64,000 bases of DNA from Talpa occidentalis (GCF_014898055.3 NW_023604295.1:71574301-71638300), one strand, 5' to 3'. Counted from the stretch's first letter, positions 1 through 14,670 are shown. The notes: generated from the sequence alone by a model not told the origin. Program-made: numbers and translations.

Positions 1-519
1 AATAAAATAAGAAGCTTAGTAGAAGTATTTTATTCTAAACTAGCAGAATATACATCAGTTCTCAAAGGATTATAAGGTAAGGCAGGTGTGACCTGTTTGG
101 GGAACCTCATGGAAAAGATTCAAGTCAATAATGAAAACACTCTCAATAAAATCACGTCAGCTAGAGAATCAGTGTGACCGTGTTATTGTATCCCTAAGTT
201 GATGGACAGAGTAAACTACTTAATTTTTCTTTTAAGGAAAATTAGATTCTCAGATCCAGACTCTACTGAAAGAGTATTTACCAGACAATATGTTAGGTTC
301 CGTATGGTGTGCCTCTGTCTTTTATCCATGAGCAATTACTGGCTATTTGGGGGTGATAAGAACAAGCCAGTGATAAATGTTAGATACAAAACTTACCTTA
401 TAACCAAAATGTAAATAAATTTCTAGTTCTGAAAGGCGTACAACCAGAAATTTTTGATGGGCTTCACATGGACTATTTTGCTTAAAATATGAAAACTGGT
501 AGATTAGTAGGTTATAGTA

Positions 520-745
520 GTTAGAGGTTTAGGTCAGCCTGCCCAGCCTGTGTTCTAATCCTAGCTCTCTGGCTTATTAGTTATGTGACAAGGTAAGTTA
601 TGTGGTTTCTCTAGCCTTTAATTTTTGAATCCAAAACATGAAGTTGATAATAGCAGTTTTACTGAGATTCTGTGAGGACTAAATGACATAATCCATGTAA
701 AGCCTGCCTGGTGAAAAGTAAGTGCTCAATAAATACATTGAGGTT
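520..745 (+). mobile_element. MIR SINE
   Basis: Contains gttctaatcctagctctctg, agttatgtgacaaggtaagt, ctgtgaggactaaatgacat and gtgctcaataaata, the full core of an ancient MIR element. Confidence 0.85.
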
Positions 746-3450
746 AAGAAGGAGATATGAATGGTAAAGTGATTTTAGGAATTACATTCCAGTGTATACA
801 ATTTTGCTGATGCTATAAGCTGATGAAGGAAATAAAGACAAAACACATAATCATGCCCAATCTCTGAAAGCTAGAATTTTTTTCTAGATTTCTCTCCTCA
901 AGTGATTGCATCTATTACCATAAATTGAAATCAGTGCTTTTCAACCCATGGTGGAGAGTCAGTCTTTTTATTTAAAATTTAAATCTACCCGAGACTTTTT
1001 AATTTTTAAAAAATTAACAAAAAATTATTAGAAAAGTAAGAAAAAGACATATGAAATAAAAGTCTTGGTTTTTAAATTACAAGAGAAAGATTAAAAAAAT
1101 GCTCTGAATAGTTGCTATGAAAGTTTCTAAATGCCTGCTTTCACTATTAGTACTTACATCATTATGGAACAGCGGTAAACAGTTGACTGCTCAGCACTAG
1201 TTCATGAATCACATTTGAGTAACATTACTTTAAATGTATACGTTGATAACCAGATCTTTTTTCTGACCTTTAGATTTCTTCTTGGAGATGATTATGACTT
1301 TGTTTTAGGTAAATGACAGTGTATATCTCTTCAAAAAAATCCCTGCATTAATCATCTTCCCCCACCTCCATCTCTTCCCTCCAGCCCCATAAGCTCATCA
1401 TTATTGTCCTGCTGAACCTCAACATTGTTTATGTCTCTTGTGCTGACTCTGTAGTCCCAGCCACCATTAGTGTTTGAACCAACTTGGAATTCCTTTACAC
1501 TTTCCATCCTGTGCTCCTTCTATTTTCTATTTACTTATAAGAATGATTTTTCTAAGAGCGTGCATCTGTTTATAACCTCTTCATGTCCTCCTATTTTATA
1601 GTCTTCTGAACTGAACTGAATGGTATGTAACAAATACATTTTCAAAGGGTTAGGTGGCAGTCGGAGCACCCCAAGTAAGTGTGGTTATGGTTGCTTAGAT
1701 TCAGATTGTGAAAATGGAAAAAAAAAATGAATAAACCAGAGGCATGGAGACCATTTATTGGTTCGATAGGGACTAAGGGATACATGTCTCTTCAAGATCT
1801 AATTCTTTTAGACCCATAGCTAAATCAGAGTCTAACCTTTCACAGATATGATTAGCATCTCAGATGGCTAGCTAATTTGTGTCAGCAGCAACTTGGAAGT
1901 AATGTACTTGGTTGAATTCTAAGAAAAGTAGTCAAAGGAAAATGGAGCATACTGATATGAGTGTACTTAATTTACACTGAGCCAAATTTACCAATTTGAG
2001 TGTTCTTAACAAGAATTTAAATTAAGTTAAAAATTAATTCTGGGTTTAATGTTTAAGTTGGAGTATCTGGAAATGACTCCAGCAGTTTACTTGATTATTT
2101 TACTGGCACTTGGGCTCAACAAGGGCCAACATTTAATAAGCTTGAGATACTTGAACATCCCTAGGCTGTGGCAGAAGATAGTTTTGGGAGAGTCAGTTTA
2201 TCATGTACAGTCTCTTCATTCACCTCATTGTTCTGCCATATATAAAGTTCCAGAAGGCATGCCTATGATTAGGAATTTAAAAAATGTATGGTGAGGGGAT
2301 CAGACCATTATGGTAGCTCTAGGCTGGGGCGTGTCATTGACATATGTGGTCGTTGAACAAGACTCATTAAATTCACTGGAGATTATGGGATTCGGGAGTA
2401 GTAGGACAAGGCCATACTTAAGCTTCATTAGTAAAGTGACTGTAATTGTCATAACAGACTTCACATGTAACATGGCAGTGAATGTTTTGAAACTCTGTGG
2501 GAATTTGAAATTCTGTGGGAGTTGACAGGGATTTGTGGTGTGGCTAGTTGATCATAGTGTCCTTAAAAATATGGCACATTTGCAGATTACTGAATTTTTA
2601 CTTGACCTATATAACTGGGGAAATTGTCCATATGTTGAGTAAAAACTTGACTTATGTTACTGAAATAGGGAGAAGAGCGTCACTTGATTAAAGAAGAGGC
2701 TGATTTCCCTTGAGAAAGGATATAAAATACTACCACAAATATATACTTTAAACTTTTCAAGGTTTTCCCAAAGGGATCTGCCATTTATCAGGAAAAAGCA
2801 CAGACTTTTGAGAATTAATAAAAACAGCTTTTGAATTTATTCTGGGCATATAAACACCACAGTGGCACATAAGTCAGAGTTGAGGCTTATTGAGGTCACT
2901 TGATTTTCATCACTGTGGATCCAGTGGCTTGCCAGACTAATCCTGTTGTTAGTTTCCAATTTCCTCAATGTACAGTTGCAAGAATCATGAGAATTGGCAC
3001 AGTTTTCACAATGAGTGTTTGTGGAGTGAAGACTATTTAGGAAGGACGAAGTGGAAGCCTGTGGCACTGCTTCTCACTAACAAAAGTTAAAACCCTAGGC
3101 AGTGCTACATCGCTACAAACATTGTAGTAAGTAGGGCCATCTTCAAAGACTTGAAAGATGCAGCAATTTATATCCTATACAATTGCTTTGGAATTGTTGA
3201 TCTTGTGGGTGAATCTTGGAAAACAGCTGTGAACTAAAGTTACCCTAGTCAGAGTGACTCCACTTGCTTTATTTCCTAAAATATAGTGTCAATATAGTCC
3301 TAGGTACCTTGTATACAGCAATTTATCTGGCATCTTTTTTCTCTATAAACAGTCAGTAAGAGCTTGCAGAAAGGGCAAAACACCTTCATATTTTTGATGT
3401 TTTAAGTTTATAAATCAGTTTGAGTGAGTGAAACAGTGCCCCACCCCCCA

Positions 3451-3478
3451 TACACACACACACACACACACACACACT
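3451..3478. repeat. (CA)n dinucleotide repeat
   Basis: About 14 CA units, followed by a second shorter CA run near 3494-3502. Confidence 0.95.
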
Positions 3479-5415
3479 CTCTATACATCTCTACACACAC
3501 ACATATGTGATTAAACATTTCTCTAGTCTCTAGTGTATCTGTGAGGGATTTCTGGATGAAATTAACATTTTAACTGGTAGATTGAGTAACTCACCCCGAT
3601 ATAGTTTCAAACCAATCCTTTGAAGGGCTGAGCGGAACAGAAGACAGGGAATAGGAAAGGATTCCCTCCTTCTGTACCTGATTGTCTTTGAGCTGGCCCA
3701 TAGGTGGGATATAGGTCTTTTTATAAGTTAAACTTGGACTTAGCCTAGAACCTCTACCATCAGCTCTTCTGGATCTCAGATCTTCAAACTTGAACAGAAA
3801 TTATTGAATCTTCGGGTCTCCACTCTAGATATTGGAATTTTTCAATCTGTAACCATGTGAATCGATTCCTTATGGTATGTTTATGTAATTCAGAATTAAT
3901 TCCATAATAGTGTTTTTTTTTTTAATTCTGTATTTTTCTATATCAGGGCCATCCCTATATTTATTTCTTCTCCCTTTCCTTTCCTTATGTTTTATCCCCA
4001 TTTTTTTTTTTCAGTAAATGGTGGAGTATTGTAGTAATTAGGATTTATTTGTATTTATATTTTGTTGCAATATATGACTAAACTAGTCAGTTCCAGCCTT
4101 GACTGGTAAGTTACTGCTAGCCAAATTTACTGTTTTTAGTCTCTTTTCTGTTAATACTTGCCAGTTTCTGCTCTTCAGAGTAAAAAAAAAAAAATTAAAT
4201 GAGGTGATTTTGTTTTATCAGTTATCTATCTATGTTGAGATAGGTCTTTGGCCAAGGTAATTAGGAAGTAAATGAATATAATTGGAATAAATCATTTCTC
4301 CTGCATTATTACAGTTCTTTCTCACACCTTTCTTACAGTTTCTACTTCATAAATTACTAATTTTAATATATTTTTTGCAGAGTTTAAATTACTTTCAATG
4401 CATTCAGCTATCTTTAGAATGATATTTTTTTGTTTCTATAATATATGAGATAGGTTCTTTGTGTGACATTTTACATTCAGAAAGTTTTGATTTCATCCTT
4501 TTTTTCTCCCTCAGTTTTGTTACTATCTTTTGTTTCATTTGCAATGTTTTATAGTATTTATGATTTAATAGCTAATTTATATACAAATAAAATAGGTCCT
4601 ACCAGGAAACTAATTTTTATTGGTAACAGTATGGTAATTAGGAGGCTAATTATTGATTCTATATAATTAACTAATATGATTATAAATAATCATTATATAA
4701 ATCTTTAAAAATAATCTTTTGCCTTGACAATTCTGGCTAGGTGTCAGTTTTAGTGAAAAAAGGCTACGTTTAAGAATCTGCTACTTTTGGAGGCCATCAG
4801 GACAGGCTGGAATTATGAGAAACCAAATGTCACTTCAATTTATTCAGCATGAAATTATCTTCCAAAAGAAGCTTAAAATATACTGCCTGCTCTTTTTCTT
4901 ATTTTTGTTGGGAGTCTTGTTTTATATTGACATTCATATTCTCTTTCGTACTTTAGCTGAAAATTGTTAAAGTTTTTCATCATATGAAGAAGTATATTGG
5001 AGATATTTGGAATTATGTAATGATTCTCTATGGCAGATGGTTAAAAAAATAACTTATCCATAAATTTTTGAGTATAAAAATTGAGCATGTTTGATTGATA
5101 ACACTCTCTAAGATGTAGTTTATTGCTCAGGAAATGCCTTGATCAAATTCCTACCTATGGCTTAAACATGCACCAAATAATTGCAGTTATTTTTTCCCCC
5201 TCTCATGATAGGTTAGTAATCTGTGACTTTTGTTTGTTCTTAAATAGTGATAAGATTCATTAGTTTCTTTTGGAAGATGTTATGTTATACATCTAATATC
5301 AAGGGAAGAAATTCTGTGACATTTGTAGGATTCCTGTTTGAAGGGAATTTTGTCCAGGAATTAAACATGTTTGAATTTTCATAGTCTTGTTAAAGAATAC
5401 CAAGTATCTTGCCCC

Positions 5416-5549
5416 TTGACCTGCCTCGATTTGGTGATATGGTTGATTTGAATATTATCATGGGTATCATTTCTGCTTTAGGGAAGAGAGCAAAAGGGAC
5501 CTAATATTCCCCATCCATATTCTTCTACTACCTTGTCTTTCCTCACTGA
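5416..5549. repeat. Duplicated 134-bp segment, copy 1
   Basis: Starts ttgacctgcctcgatttggt and aligns without gaps to 6265-6398, with about ten mismatches, most in the last third. The flanks are unrelated. I do not recognise it as a named repeat. Confidence 0.9.
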
Positions 5550-6264
5550 AATCCCCTAGAAAGAGCCACATATCCTAGCTGGGCAATATTGTGTTGTTTT
5601 GGCGATGATCATCAACTCTGGGGATCACCACTCAGATGTTTGGCATAATCCTTCTGTTGGTATAAGTTTGAAACAGACTCATGTACAGCCCCATTGTTGC
5701 TTAGCAACTTCTATATATAACCCTTTGCATGATCTCTGCCTCTTCCTGTCCTCAAATGAACATCTTACTGTTCTTAAAAGGAAACCAAAGGCCTAATTTA
5801 AAGAAAGGGCATTTCTCATATATGCTCAACATGCTGATGTATCTCAGGAAAGTTCCCAGATCACTTTTAGTACAAAAATATCTTGAAAGAGAATGTATTG
5901 TTAGAAACTGTTATCCTGAAAGGAGAAATATGATTTTATGAAAAATAAATGTATTGGAATTTCACCAAAATTGAACCAAAGAATAAAATTGAGTTCTTGA
6001 TATGGTTATCTTATTTTTTAAGAGACAAAGCCTTCTCGATTATCAATTCAGGTAACCATATTTAAGAAGCAATGAATCATCAGTATACATTTAAAATTTG
6101 ATATGCATAACAGTGATGTGAAATGCTATATGTGACTATTTATGAACCCAATTTTTCCGGAAATTGGATTCAGTAACAGAAATTTCATTTTGGCAAGCAC
6201 CTCAGATGCCTTGGGTTTGGTAAACATCCCAGCTGAGTTAGATGCAAGAGCAAGAATGGTTATC

Positions 6265-6398
6265 TTGACCTGCCTCGATTTGGTGATATGGTTGATTTGA
6301 ATATTACCATGGGCATCATTTCTGCCTTAGGGAAGAGAGAAAAAGGGACCTAACATTCCCCATCCATATCCTTTCACTCCCTTGTCTTTCTTCACTTA
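6265..6398. repeat. Duplicated 134-bp segment, copy 2
   Basis: Second copy of the segment at 5416-5549, direct orientation, 849 bases downstream. See the matching finding. Confidence 0.9.
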
Positions 6399-9054
6399 GA
6401 GAAACATACTTTTGGAGAATTATGTTTACATTAAAATGTGTTAATTGGCTTTAGAATATTTACCTGACTCAAGTATCTAAAAATAGTATTTGATTTTAGT
6501 GTGTGTGGATATGAGGGCATTTTTGGCTTCTCCCTCACTCCAAATTTTAGATTTCAAATTATTATTTTCAGAAGTTAATTTTTGTTTCTGATAAAAGAGA
6601 TGCTTTTCTTTCAATGGAAGACCACATTTTATGTATACATGTAAATCATTAAATCACTGCTAACTTTAACTCTTATTATAAAGGGTTTTTGAACTTCATG
6701 AAGGAGATGGGCAATTAGACATTGAGTTTTAGAATAGTTATTTACTAATGGATTGAGGCCTGTAGCTTTTTACTTTTTTCCCTTGAGCAGGGTAAAAGAT
6801 TCTCTGTCCTCAAAAAAACTGTGCTGCTTTTTACTGACTAAAAAGGACTTGGAGAATTGGAGATTTCGGTTAAAGATTATAATTTTAAGTTTCATATTGA
6901 TGCCACGCAACTATAGGAAGTAATTAGTGAACAGTATCATAATTTACTTATTATCATATTTGGAAACATTTTCATCTTTTACATTTAGAATGTTAATAAG
7001 AAAATGCTGGCAAATACTATTTTTAACTGAATTTGGAAACATCTTATTTCATCCAAAGGGTGTTGTATAAAATATTTTTATATAAAATATTTTTTATATA
7101 TATTCTTATAGGATGACTCTTTCCTTGCATTTGTACTTTTCTCAATTATAGTCATGTTCACTCAATCAGGAGAGAAACAGGGAATGCAGTCTGGTGGAGA
7201 AAAATGTCAAATATACTTTTCTCAGCAGTTGTTGAGCTGCCCAGCTCTTGATGGGGTACAATTATTGTTTAGGTTTTCATTCCAGTAGCAAGTTAAAGGG
7301 AGGGAATTTGAAACCTAGTGTTTTCCAGGCATGAAAAATAAAACAAAGAAAACAAAAAAAGAAAATACACAACCAGAACTCAGGCTTTGATTTCAGAATT
7401 GATATGTGAGACTGAATGACTAATGCTTTTCATAGTACTACACACTGGTTATAAACAGGAGGCTGGGCAGATAGAGTGGCTGCAGATACATAATTACATG
7501 GCTGCCCCTGTCTTCTCTGGGAGTTTTTAAATAGAAATAATGTTACTCTTGAGGGTACAGAGTTGAACTTTTGTGCTCTCCTGGTAACCAGGCTTAGAAG
7601 AGAATGAGTCTGTCATGCTTCAGTGCCACTGCTTTTAGTATTTATTGTTTGTAAGCGTGGGTTTGAGAATGTTGCTGGAAGTAAGAAGAAAGGAGGGAAA
7701 TAGGTATTGAAACAAACAATAATAAAATAGATCTATCATTGGGACTCTGTGCAAGAGACAGCAGAGTAATTTAAGATGTATTGCTGTGTTTTTAAAGAAA
7801 AAATATAAGGTGAAAAAAAGGATGGTTTATTCTATTGTCCTGTAAGTGGTAGTTTTTATTTAAATATGGCACCTTTGATGTTGCAGCCTCTTTTTTAATG
7901 ATGCACTTTTATTTAATACTGAGGATGTGTGTTAGTTTCTGGTGTGGGGTAGAATTTACATTTTGAGAGTGAATAAGGAGATGTCAGGAAGATTGCAATA
8001 GGTATAAACTTAAGGAAATGAAGTTACAAGCAAATAATACTTTAAGCCCTACTAAACTGGATTTTCTTGAAGATAGACACCGAATTTTACACTTTTTTTC
8101 TTTAGTTTGAGAGATATTTTAATTGGGAGCACCTACTATTGTTAAATGATGACTGATTAGGCATTTGGGATTTAAGGTAGGAGATTATATGTATGCATGT
8201 ATGAGGTCATTATATATGAACCTAAACAATTCTACAAATTAATAAATGGATTAAAGAGCATATAGGGTGTGAATATAGGCAGAATCAATTGGGTTTAAGT
8301 CTTTCATACATTCCATTTCCAGAGAGTGATCATTGGGAGCAGATCATATTATTGACTTAGGAGAATTATGCATGTGATTATAGTGATTAGAATAGTAGAA
8401 GTACTAATGAGATGTATATGTTCATTATTTTGTTAACTGCCCTGTTCCTCTCTCATTTGCTTTACAAACATATTCTTTTAAACTTTTGTTAAAATAAGTA
8501 AATGGAATGAGCATACCTTACAACTTTCACATTATTTTTTAAATAGTAAAATTTAAAATATCTGTGTTTCAGATCCTTTAATAATTCACTTCATAGTCTT
8601 TTGTCTTTGCATGTTTATAGAGATAGATAGAAAAAACAGTCAAAATATTAAATTATTCATTATTCTGAGATCATGGTTAACATTTTGATAGATAATTTGC
8701 AGGATAGTTTTCTATATATGAATTTATATCCATAAGCAAACAGAAAAACTTTTAAACCTTTTTTTCACTAAATAGTAGCCTATGAATATTTTTTGTCAAT
8801 AAAAATAGTTCCCTATGTTTCATATCTGAATGTAGCATACATATTCAATAAAATATCTGATATGCATGGGGTTATAAAAATTAGAAGATATTATGCATGA
8901 ATATTATTTCTAACAGATAAGGAACTTTGGAATTCTAAAAGTAAATTTGAATTGAGTTGAATGTACAGCCAATAAATTAACCACTGTTACAAGTCATTAT
9001 TTTGATGATGACTATTTTTAAGATATCCTAACATAGAATTAAATAAGTCTTTTA

Positions 9055-9250
9055 AAATTCTAGTTCTGTCAGTAACTTGCTGAATGATCTTGTTAAAATT
9101 ACTTACCTTCTGTCATCCTTGGTTTCCTCCTTAGTGTACTCAGAATTCTCAACATAGAATTGAGAGAATTCAAGATAGTATTTACAGAATACCTACCAAA
9201 TGTTTAAATACAGCGTGAATGCTCATTAATAGGTAACAATTATTATTGAA
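9055..9250 (+). mobile_element. MIR SINE
   Basis: Text ctagttctgtcagtaacttg, atgatcttgttaaaattact, tggtttcctccttagtg and gaatgctcattaataggt follows MIR order. Confidence 0.65.
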
Positions 9251-10118
9251 ATTACCCCAGGTTGTTAAATTTTTTTTTAGTGTAAAGTCTGTTATTGGAT
9301 GTATTGAGGGAATCATTCGTTTAGTTCCTATTCCTTAATAGATGCTGTGCTAGATGTTAGAATATAAAAGTAGATAAAATGTCATCCTCGCAATCTGAGG
9401 ATGGGGATTGTCTATAGAGAAATGTGCAACTGTGTGATTACCATTGGAACGGCTTGGCCAAAGCTCTTTGTGAACCTAATCTTAGGAAAGTTTTGCCTCA
9501 GGAACATTGAAAAGTCTGTGAGTTCGTAGTCCTGGTAGTTTTGGCTATGAATTGGCCGCAGCATTAATTTTCACTACCCCTATCTGATCTTCCCAAAGCC
9601 AGATCACCAAACTGGAAATGTGTGGTCCATAAGCAAAAAGAGTCATAGATATATTTAAACTTTCCATTTCACTGATAATGGCTAGGCTACTCAGTTAAGC
9701 ATCAAGGTGACATTATTAGCAAACAATTTTAGTTTTACTTGAATGGAATCTAACATTTGGTTTCTTTCTGATCTGCTTATAGCATTATGGTATTGGTTAT
9801 AGTAATTTAATTTGGTTCAGGGACTCTTGACAATATGGTAGATGAAATTTATAAATATTATTTTACATCCATATTTCAGTACAGAAATTTCAAAGTAATG
9901 TTACTCAGTAACACTTAAATAATTTAGTTCAATCTTAATTTGGAAAAATACTTAAAAGAATAAGATAGATAATTTAGAAGAAATAATAAATTGTGACATG
10001 TAAAAAAAATAGCAGGCTATTCTATTTGCCAGATAAATTATACCAGCACTTTCAGACTTACTGTTTGGTTTGTGCTAAGTTATAAGATATTGAAAAACAA
10101 TTTATCCATGTGTGTATT

Positions 10119-10225
10119 TTATATACACACACAAAAAAAATAGAACATATATACACATATATATACATATATATTCTATATAAGCATATAGACATATATA
10201 GGTTCCCAGATAGATAGATAGATAT
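10119..10225. repeat. AT/AC-rich and (GATA)n simple repeat
   Basis: Alternating TA/CA sequence followed by four to five GATA units at about 10208-10224. Confidence 0.85.
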
Positions 10226-11114
10226 TGATATGAAACTTGGATTTTTATAACTTAAAGAGACCTTGCCAATATGTTGGGAGTCACTATGAAAGCTCTTTGA
10301 TCTCTTGGTTTTGTAGCTGACAGAGTTTTGAAACCTTTGTCTCCCTTAGTAAAGGCAGAGAACTATCAGTGTTTGATAGACCTTTGATATTTCATGGCTA
10401 TTTAGTCCAAAAGATGTGGAAATTTTTTTGTTGTTGAAGATATATCTTTGGATTCTTTGATATATATTAGTATAGAGTGTCATTGTCAAAGTGAAAATCA
10501 GTTCATTTATCTTGTTTCTGATATAAAAACATTGACATGGGTGAAGTCTATAGTTATCTGACTATATTTAATAAATTAAAATGTAATTGGGTTTGCTCAT
10601 TTTCAACTTTAAGTATGTGAGCTTTTTGATCTTTGGTGACTTTTGGGTGACAAAATTAATGATTGTTAGCTTTTATTTTACAACTGGTATAATAACCACC
10701 CAGTTTGAAACTATGTATCAGGGGTATAAATAATAATTATTTGCATATCTTACTTCAACTCTGTTAAGTCAGTTTAAAATGATAGATACACCCACCCTCC
10801 ATATAAAATTATTTTGGTAATTAGAGTCAACCGCAATGATTTCTGCCCTTTGGTGGAGTTCACAAAATAAAATAGAATGAAACATGCTTTGTGGATTTGT
10901 TTAGTTTCTTTTTGTAACTTGATTTTTTAAAAGTGAGTTTTCTAGTGATGTTTTATTTCTAGTGATTTCTATCACTCTTACTATAGCAAACTTTTTTTTC
11001 ATCAAAATTTTACATTATGAGCATTATTTAACAAATACCAAGTAACAAATATTTCAAATTTAGAGTTAAGATCAGCAGGAAAACTGTAAATTCTAAAGTG
11101 TATTTTGTATCGGG

Positions 11115-11350
11115 TGGGGTTATTCTGTGTAATGATTAAGCATAAATACTCTGAAGATAAGACTTAGATTTAAAATCCAGCCTCACCCACTTAGTAGTTG
11201 TGTGACTTTAGGCAAAAATCCTTAATCTTATTTTTCCATTTGTACAATGAGAGTAATAATAGCACCCTCCATATTATGGTCAGGGCTTTAATAAGGTAAT
11301 ATTTATCAGTCCCTAGAACATAATAAGTACTGCATTGATATTAGTCATCA
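11115..11350 (+). mobile_element. MIR SINE
   Basis: Text cacttagtagttgtgtgact, ttaggcaaaaatccttaatc, caatgagagtaataatagca and cataataagtactgcattg follows MIR order. Confidence 0.8.
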
Positions 11351-11724
11351 TAATTTATAATTTGTCATATTTACATTTTTTTGTTTCTGTTTACATACTG
11401 TTTACTTATTTTTTCTGCATTTTATGTTTCACAGATGGTTTATATAGTACATTTTCTTTTAAGAGAAATGATACATAACCTGTTAGTAGCACATGAGAAA
11501 AATATATACCCTTTGGAGAATGTGGGAGATATCAAGAATAACCTTTCCATTGGGGTTCATGTTTTCTTTGTTGGAGCAAATAAAACACATAGATTACATG
11601 TTCTAGACATTGATGGGATTTTTTAATCAATGTCCTCATTTTACAGAAGAGAAGCTATATATCTTCCCCAACCTCCTATGGCTGGTACCTTAACTTGTGT
11701 CTTTAAACAATTAATTATTTTTAT

Positions 11725-12070
11725 TTTAAATTGGGCTAATATTGGTGTATAAAACTGTGTATGATTTAGAAATACAGGATCACACCCTTCAGGTGCATGT
11801 TGCCAAATCACATCCACCAGCAGGGCACCTGCAGTTCTCTACCATAGTCCATTGTGCTCCCTTCCCACTCTGTACTCCACTCCCCCCATCTCCTAAGAGT
11901 AGCTTGAATTTTACAGTCAGATCTGTAGTTTGTTACTGGTTTGGTTTTTATCAGACATTTTGTTTTGTCTGTCTGTATTTTGCATGTGAGTGTTACCATC
12001 TGATATTTTCCACTCTCCTTCTGACTAATTTTGCTGATATTTTGATGAGCATAGAATTTTTGATAGTATT
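11725..12070 (-). mobile_element. L1 3' end, antisense
   Basis: The stretch contains accatagtccattgtgctcc and accatctgatattttccac. The first is the reverse complement of a motif in the plus-strand copy at 22995 (ctcaatagactatggtgg); the second recurs in the copy at 43500. The order matches an L1 3' untranslated region read backwards, running into the end of ORF2. A spurious open frame crosses it. Confidence 0.6.
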
Positions 12071-13221
12071 TGAATAACAGTAACATTCCCTCTAAAGATG
12101 AGAAGTCATAGCCATCATTACTTTGAATTTGTTTATCACTAAGGGCAAGAGCCCAGTGGTGCTTTAGAAGATTGAAATTGCTTCTCAGCAGATTGGTTGA
12201 CCATACAAACTTCCAAGCACAGACATGCAAATTGTGTTCTCCATTGCAGAGCTTGTAACAGCCCTTTCTCTCTCTAGCCCAAATCTCTGGTCTTTGCCAT
12301 ATAATCTTCCGAGAAGAGAAACTTGGCCACAGAACAGAATATTATTTGAGCCAAGGGCTGTTGAAACATTAAGTTAGATTTCTTCCTTGAAATCAGTAGA
12401 CTAAGACTGTGTTAGCTCATGTTTCATATTACACAAGAGAAAATAAACTGAAAGGTCAGTTGAACAGTTACAGCATTGCCCTTTTCCAAGGTAATCAGCA
12501 GAGCATGTAGCAAAGACGTGAACAGGAGCGTGACTGGAAAGAGAGTGGCTGATAAAGAGGCTGGCTGCTTAAAGTGCTTGGGACAATACTTGACACTTCC
12601 AGGCCTGACCAGATGGGCCATCTCACAGGGCTTACCTTCAGTAATTCTGATTTATTACATTCAGATGATATTTTTTTCCAGTTAGGCAGTCAGGTTTTCA
12701 CATTGCCAGAGGACCCCAGAAATGTTAATATTAACCATTAATCATACCTTGGTAAACTACAAGGGCAATATATTATTAATTTGTTTGCTACCAAGACATA
12801 AGATGCAGTGATTAAAATTAATTTATGGCTATACTTTGCTAATTTATTTTAATTAATTTGATAAAAAGTCAACATATTCTTACATTAATAGTTATATGGT
12901 AATTTCCTCAAATTGTGCCATTGAGCATTATTTCCATTATCCTATATGTAGAATTCTAGAAATAAGTACTTTATTATTAAAAGAGTTGTATAAGACTGTC
13001 TTCATAGTGTCAGGAAGAGGAATATTTCTAATTTTTCATTAATTGAATCAGAATATTTAATGGTTTTGTAGGATTTATATCTGAAAGGATCACAGCAGTG
13101 ATCTTCCTCACTCTCCTCCACCCCCACATCTGTAACCCAGTAATCGAATTAGGAAAGAACATTTTAATAAACAGTAGCCACTATTTATTTTAGGGTCACT
13201 ATTTTAAATAGCAGCCATTTT

Positions 13222-13503
13222 TTTTTTTTTTTAAGATTTATTTATTTATGCATATAAGAGCGGGGGTATAGGCCAGAGATGCGGGGTGTGAGAGGATTCA
13301 CCAGAGACAGAGTGGGGAACAGAACAGGCAGATTGACTGAAGTGCACTGCTGAGGGGAGCAGTGGGTGAGTCAGGAGAGGTCTGCTGCGCCATGTGGGTT
13401 GTTCCCTGGCCGGCTGGGGATTGAACTCATGCTGCAGAGGCTACAAGGTGCTGTAAATTGCTTCATAGTGCAGTGCTTAACCCCTTGCGCCACCAAGGAG
13501 GCC
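13222..13503 (-). mobile_element. tRNA-derived SINE, older subfamily, full length
   Basis: On the + strand it reads poly-T, aagatttatttatttatgca, the body, and ends caccaaggaggcc. The element therefore lies on the minus strand with its tRNA-like head at the right. A near-perfect direct repeat, cagc(c/a)atttt, flanks it at 13212-13221 and 13504-13513. It differs from the young copies by tail and body bases such as ggccagagatgcgggg and by a head reading aaggggttaagcac in element orientation. Confidence 0.9.
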
Positions 13504-14049
13504 CAGCAATTTTATCTTTTAAAAATTAACTTTTAACCGTTTCAAATCCTCCTCCTCTCTTCTAAAAAGAAAGATTTGATGTTTTCTATATAATTTCTAC
13601 AAAAATTAATTTGAGACTCAAAGCAGCCAATTTCCATTGCATTAAAATTTAGGCCAAGTAAAAGCAAAACTATTATTTAAATAGCTTTCTTTTATTCTGA
13701 CATCAGAAAATAACAGATCAACTATATCCTAAATATTGTCTGAGGTTGCTTTTATTAATTTTAGCACAATGCATTTGATTGTTTTGGAGATGATACAAAA
13801 TGAACAAGATTTTAAAAAAATGATTTAAATTCCTCACACATGATGTTTACTTGTAATTGAATTATTTATATTTTGTTATTGTGCTATAATTAGAATGATG
13901 GAATTCTTCCAATTAAAAAGATTTTTGGTTTTCTTTTTCTACCTAGAAATTGCTTGTTTTCTTGTTTCAAAGAAAAGGAAAGATGAGATATGGTATAAAA
14001 TAATTTATTTTTGGCCAATTAGTTTTATATATAAGTACAACAGCCTTGA

Positions 14050-14170
14050 CATCGATGGTATTATCCTTCTGTTTTATAAATGGGAAAGCTGAAACTCTGA
14101 GTTCATTAAATGAAAATCTAAGGTCAGTTTGCTAATAATAGGCCTAGCGATAGAATCCAGAATTGTATTT
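14050..14170 (-). mobile_element. MIR SINE fragment, antisense
   Basis: Text ctgttttataaatgggaaag, ctgaaactctgagttc and agcgatagaatccagaattg fits the reverse complement of the MIR core. Confidence 0.55.
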
Positions 14171-14479
14171 CTAAATCCTTTCTCATATGTCATCATGCTA
14201 GGTACATAATAGGTGATCCATACGAATTAGTTTTCGACTATTTTTATATGTGAAATATATAATTTACATCAGTTCCCAAATTTTGTTAACTGAATGCACA
14301 GGGCCTGGGTGTGGGATAAGTTTGGAATTTAATCAATCACAGAGTCCAGTTGTAGTTACATTGGATTATATCTTTCTTATGTTTCAAGAGGTTATTGATT
14401 TTTCTGTGTTGATCTCAAATCCAACAATCATATTGAATACATTTATTTTTCTAGTAACGGGTTTATCATTTTAGGTAAG

Positions 14480-14670
14480 TTAAGCATTTTAGGTATGTTA
14501 TTTCATTTGATTAACAATGCAACTTTATGGAGTAGGTAACTATTCTCATTTCAGATTAGAAACTTTAATCTGAGTTATAACTGGCAAAAGATAGGGCCGG
14601 AATTCCAATTTTTGCATAATAACCCAAAATTTTACTCCAAATCCATTGTTTTACCATTGCTGAGCTACAA
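14480..14670 (-). mobile_element. MIR SINE, antisense
   Basis: Text tatggagtaggtaactattc, tcatttcagattagaaactt and gatagggccggaattccaat fits antisense MIR. A gagctac-like end follows. Confidence 0.6.

Noticed and set aside
11742..12230. Open frames of 111 (+) and 140 (-) codons
   Set aside because: They overlap an antisense L1 3' end, show no similarity to a known protein, and overlap each other on opposite strands.
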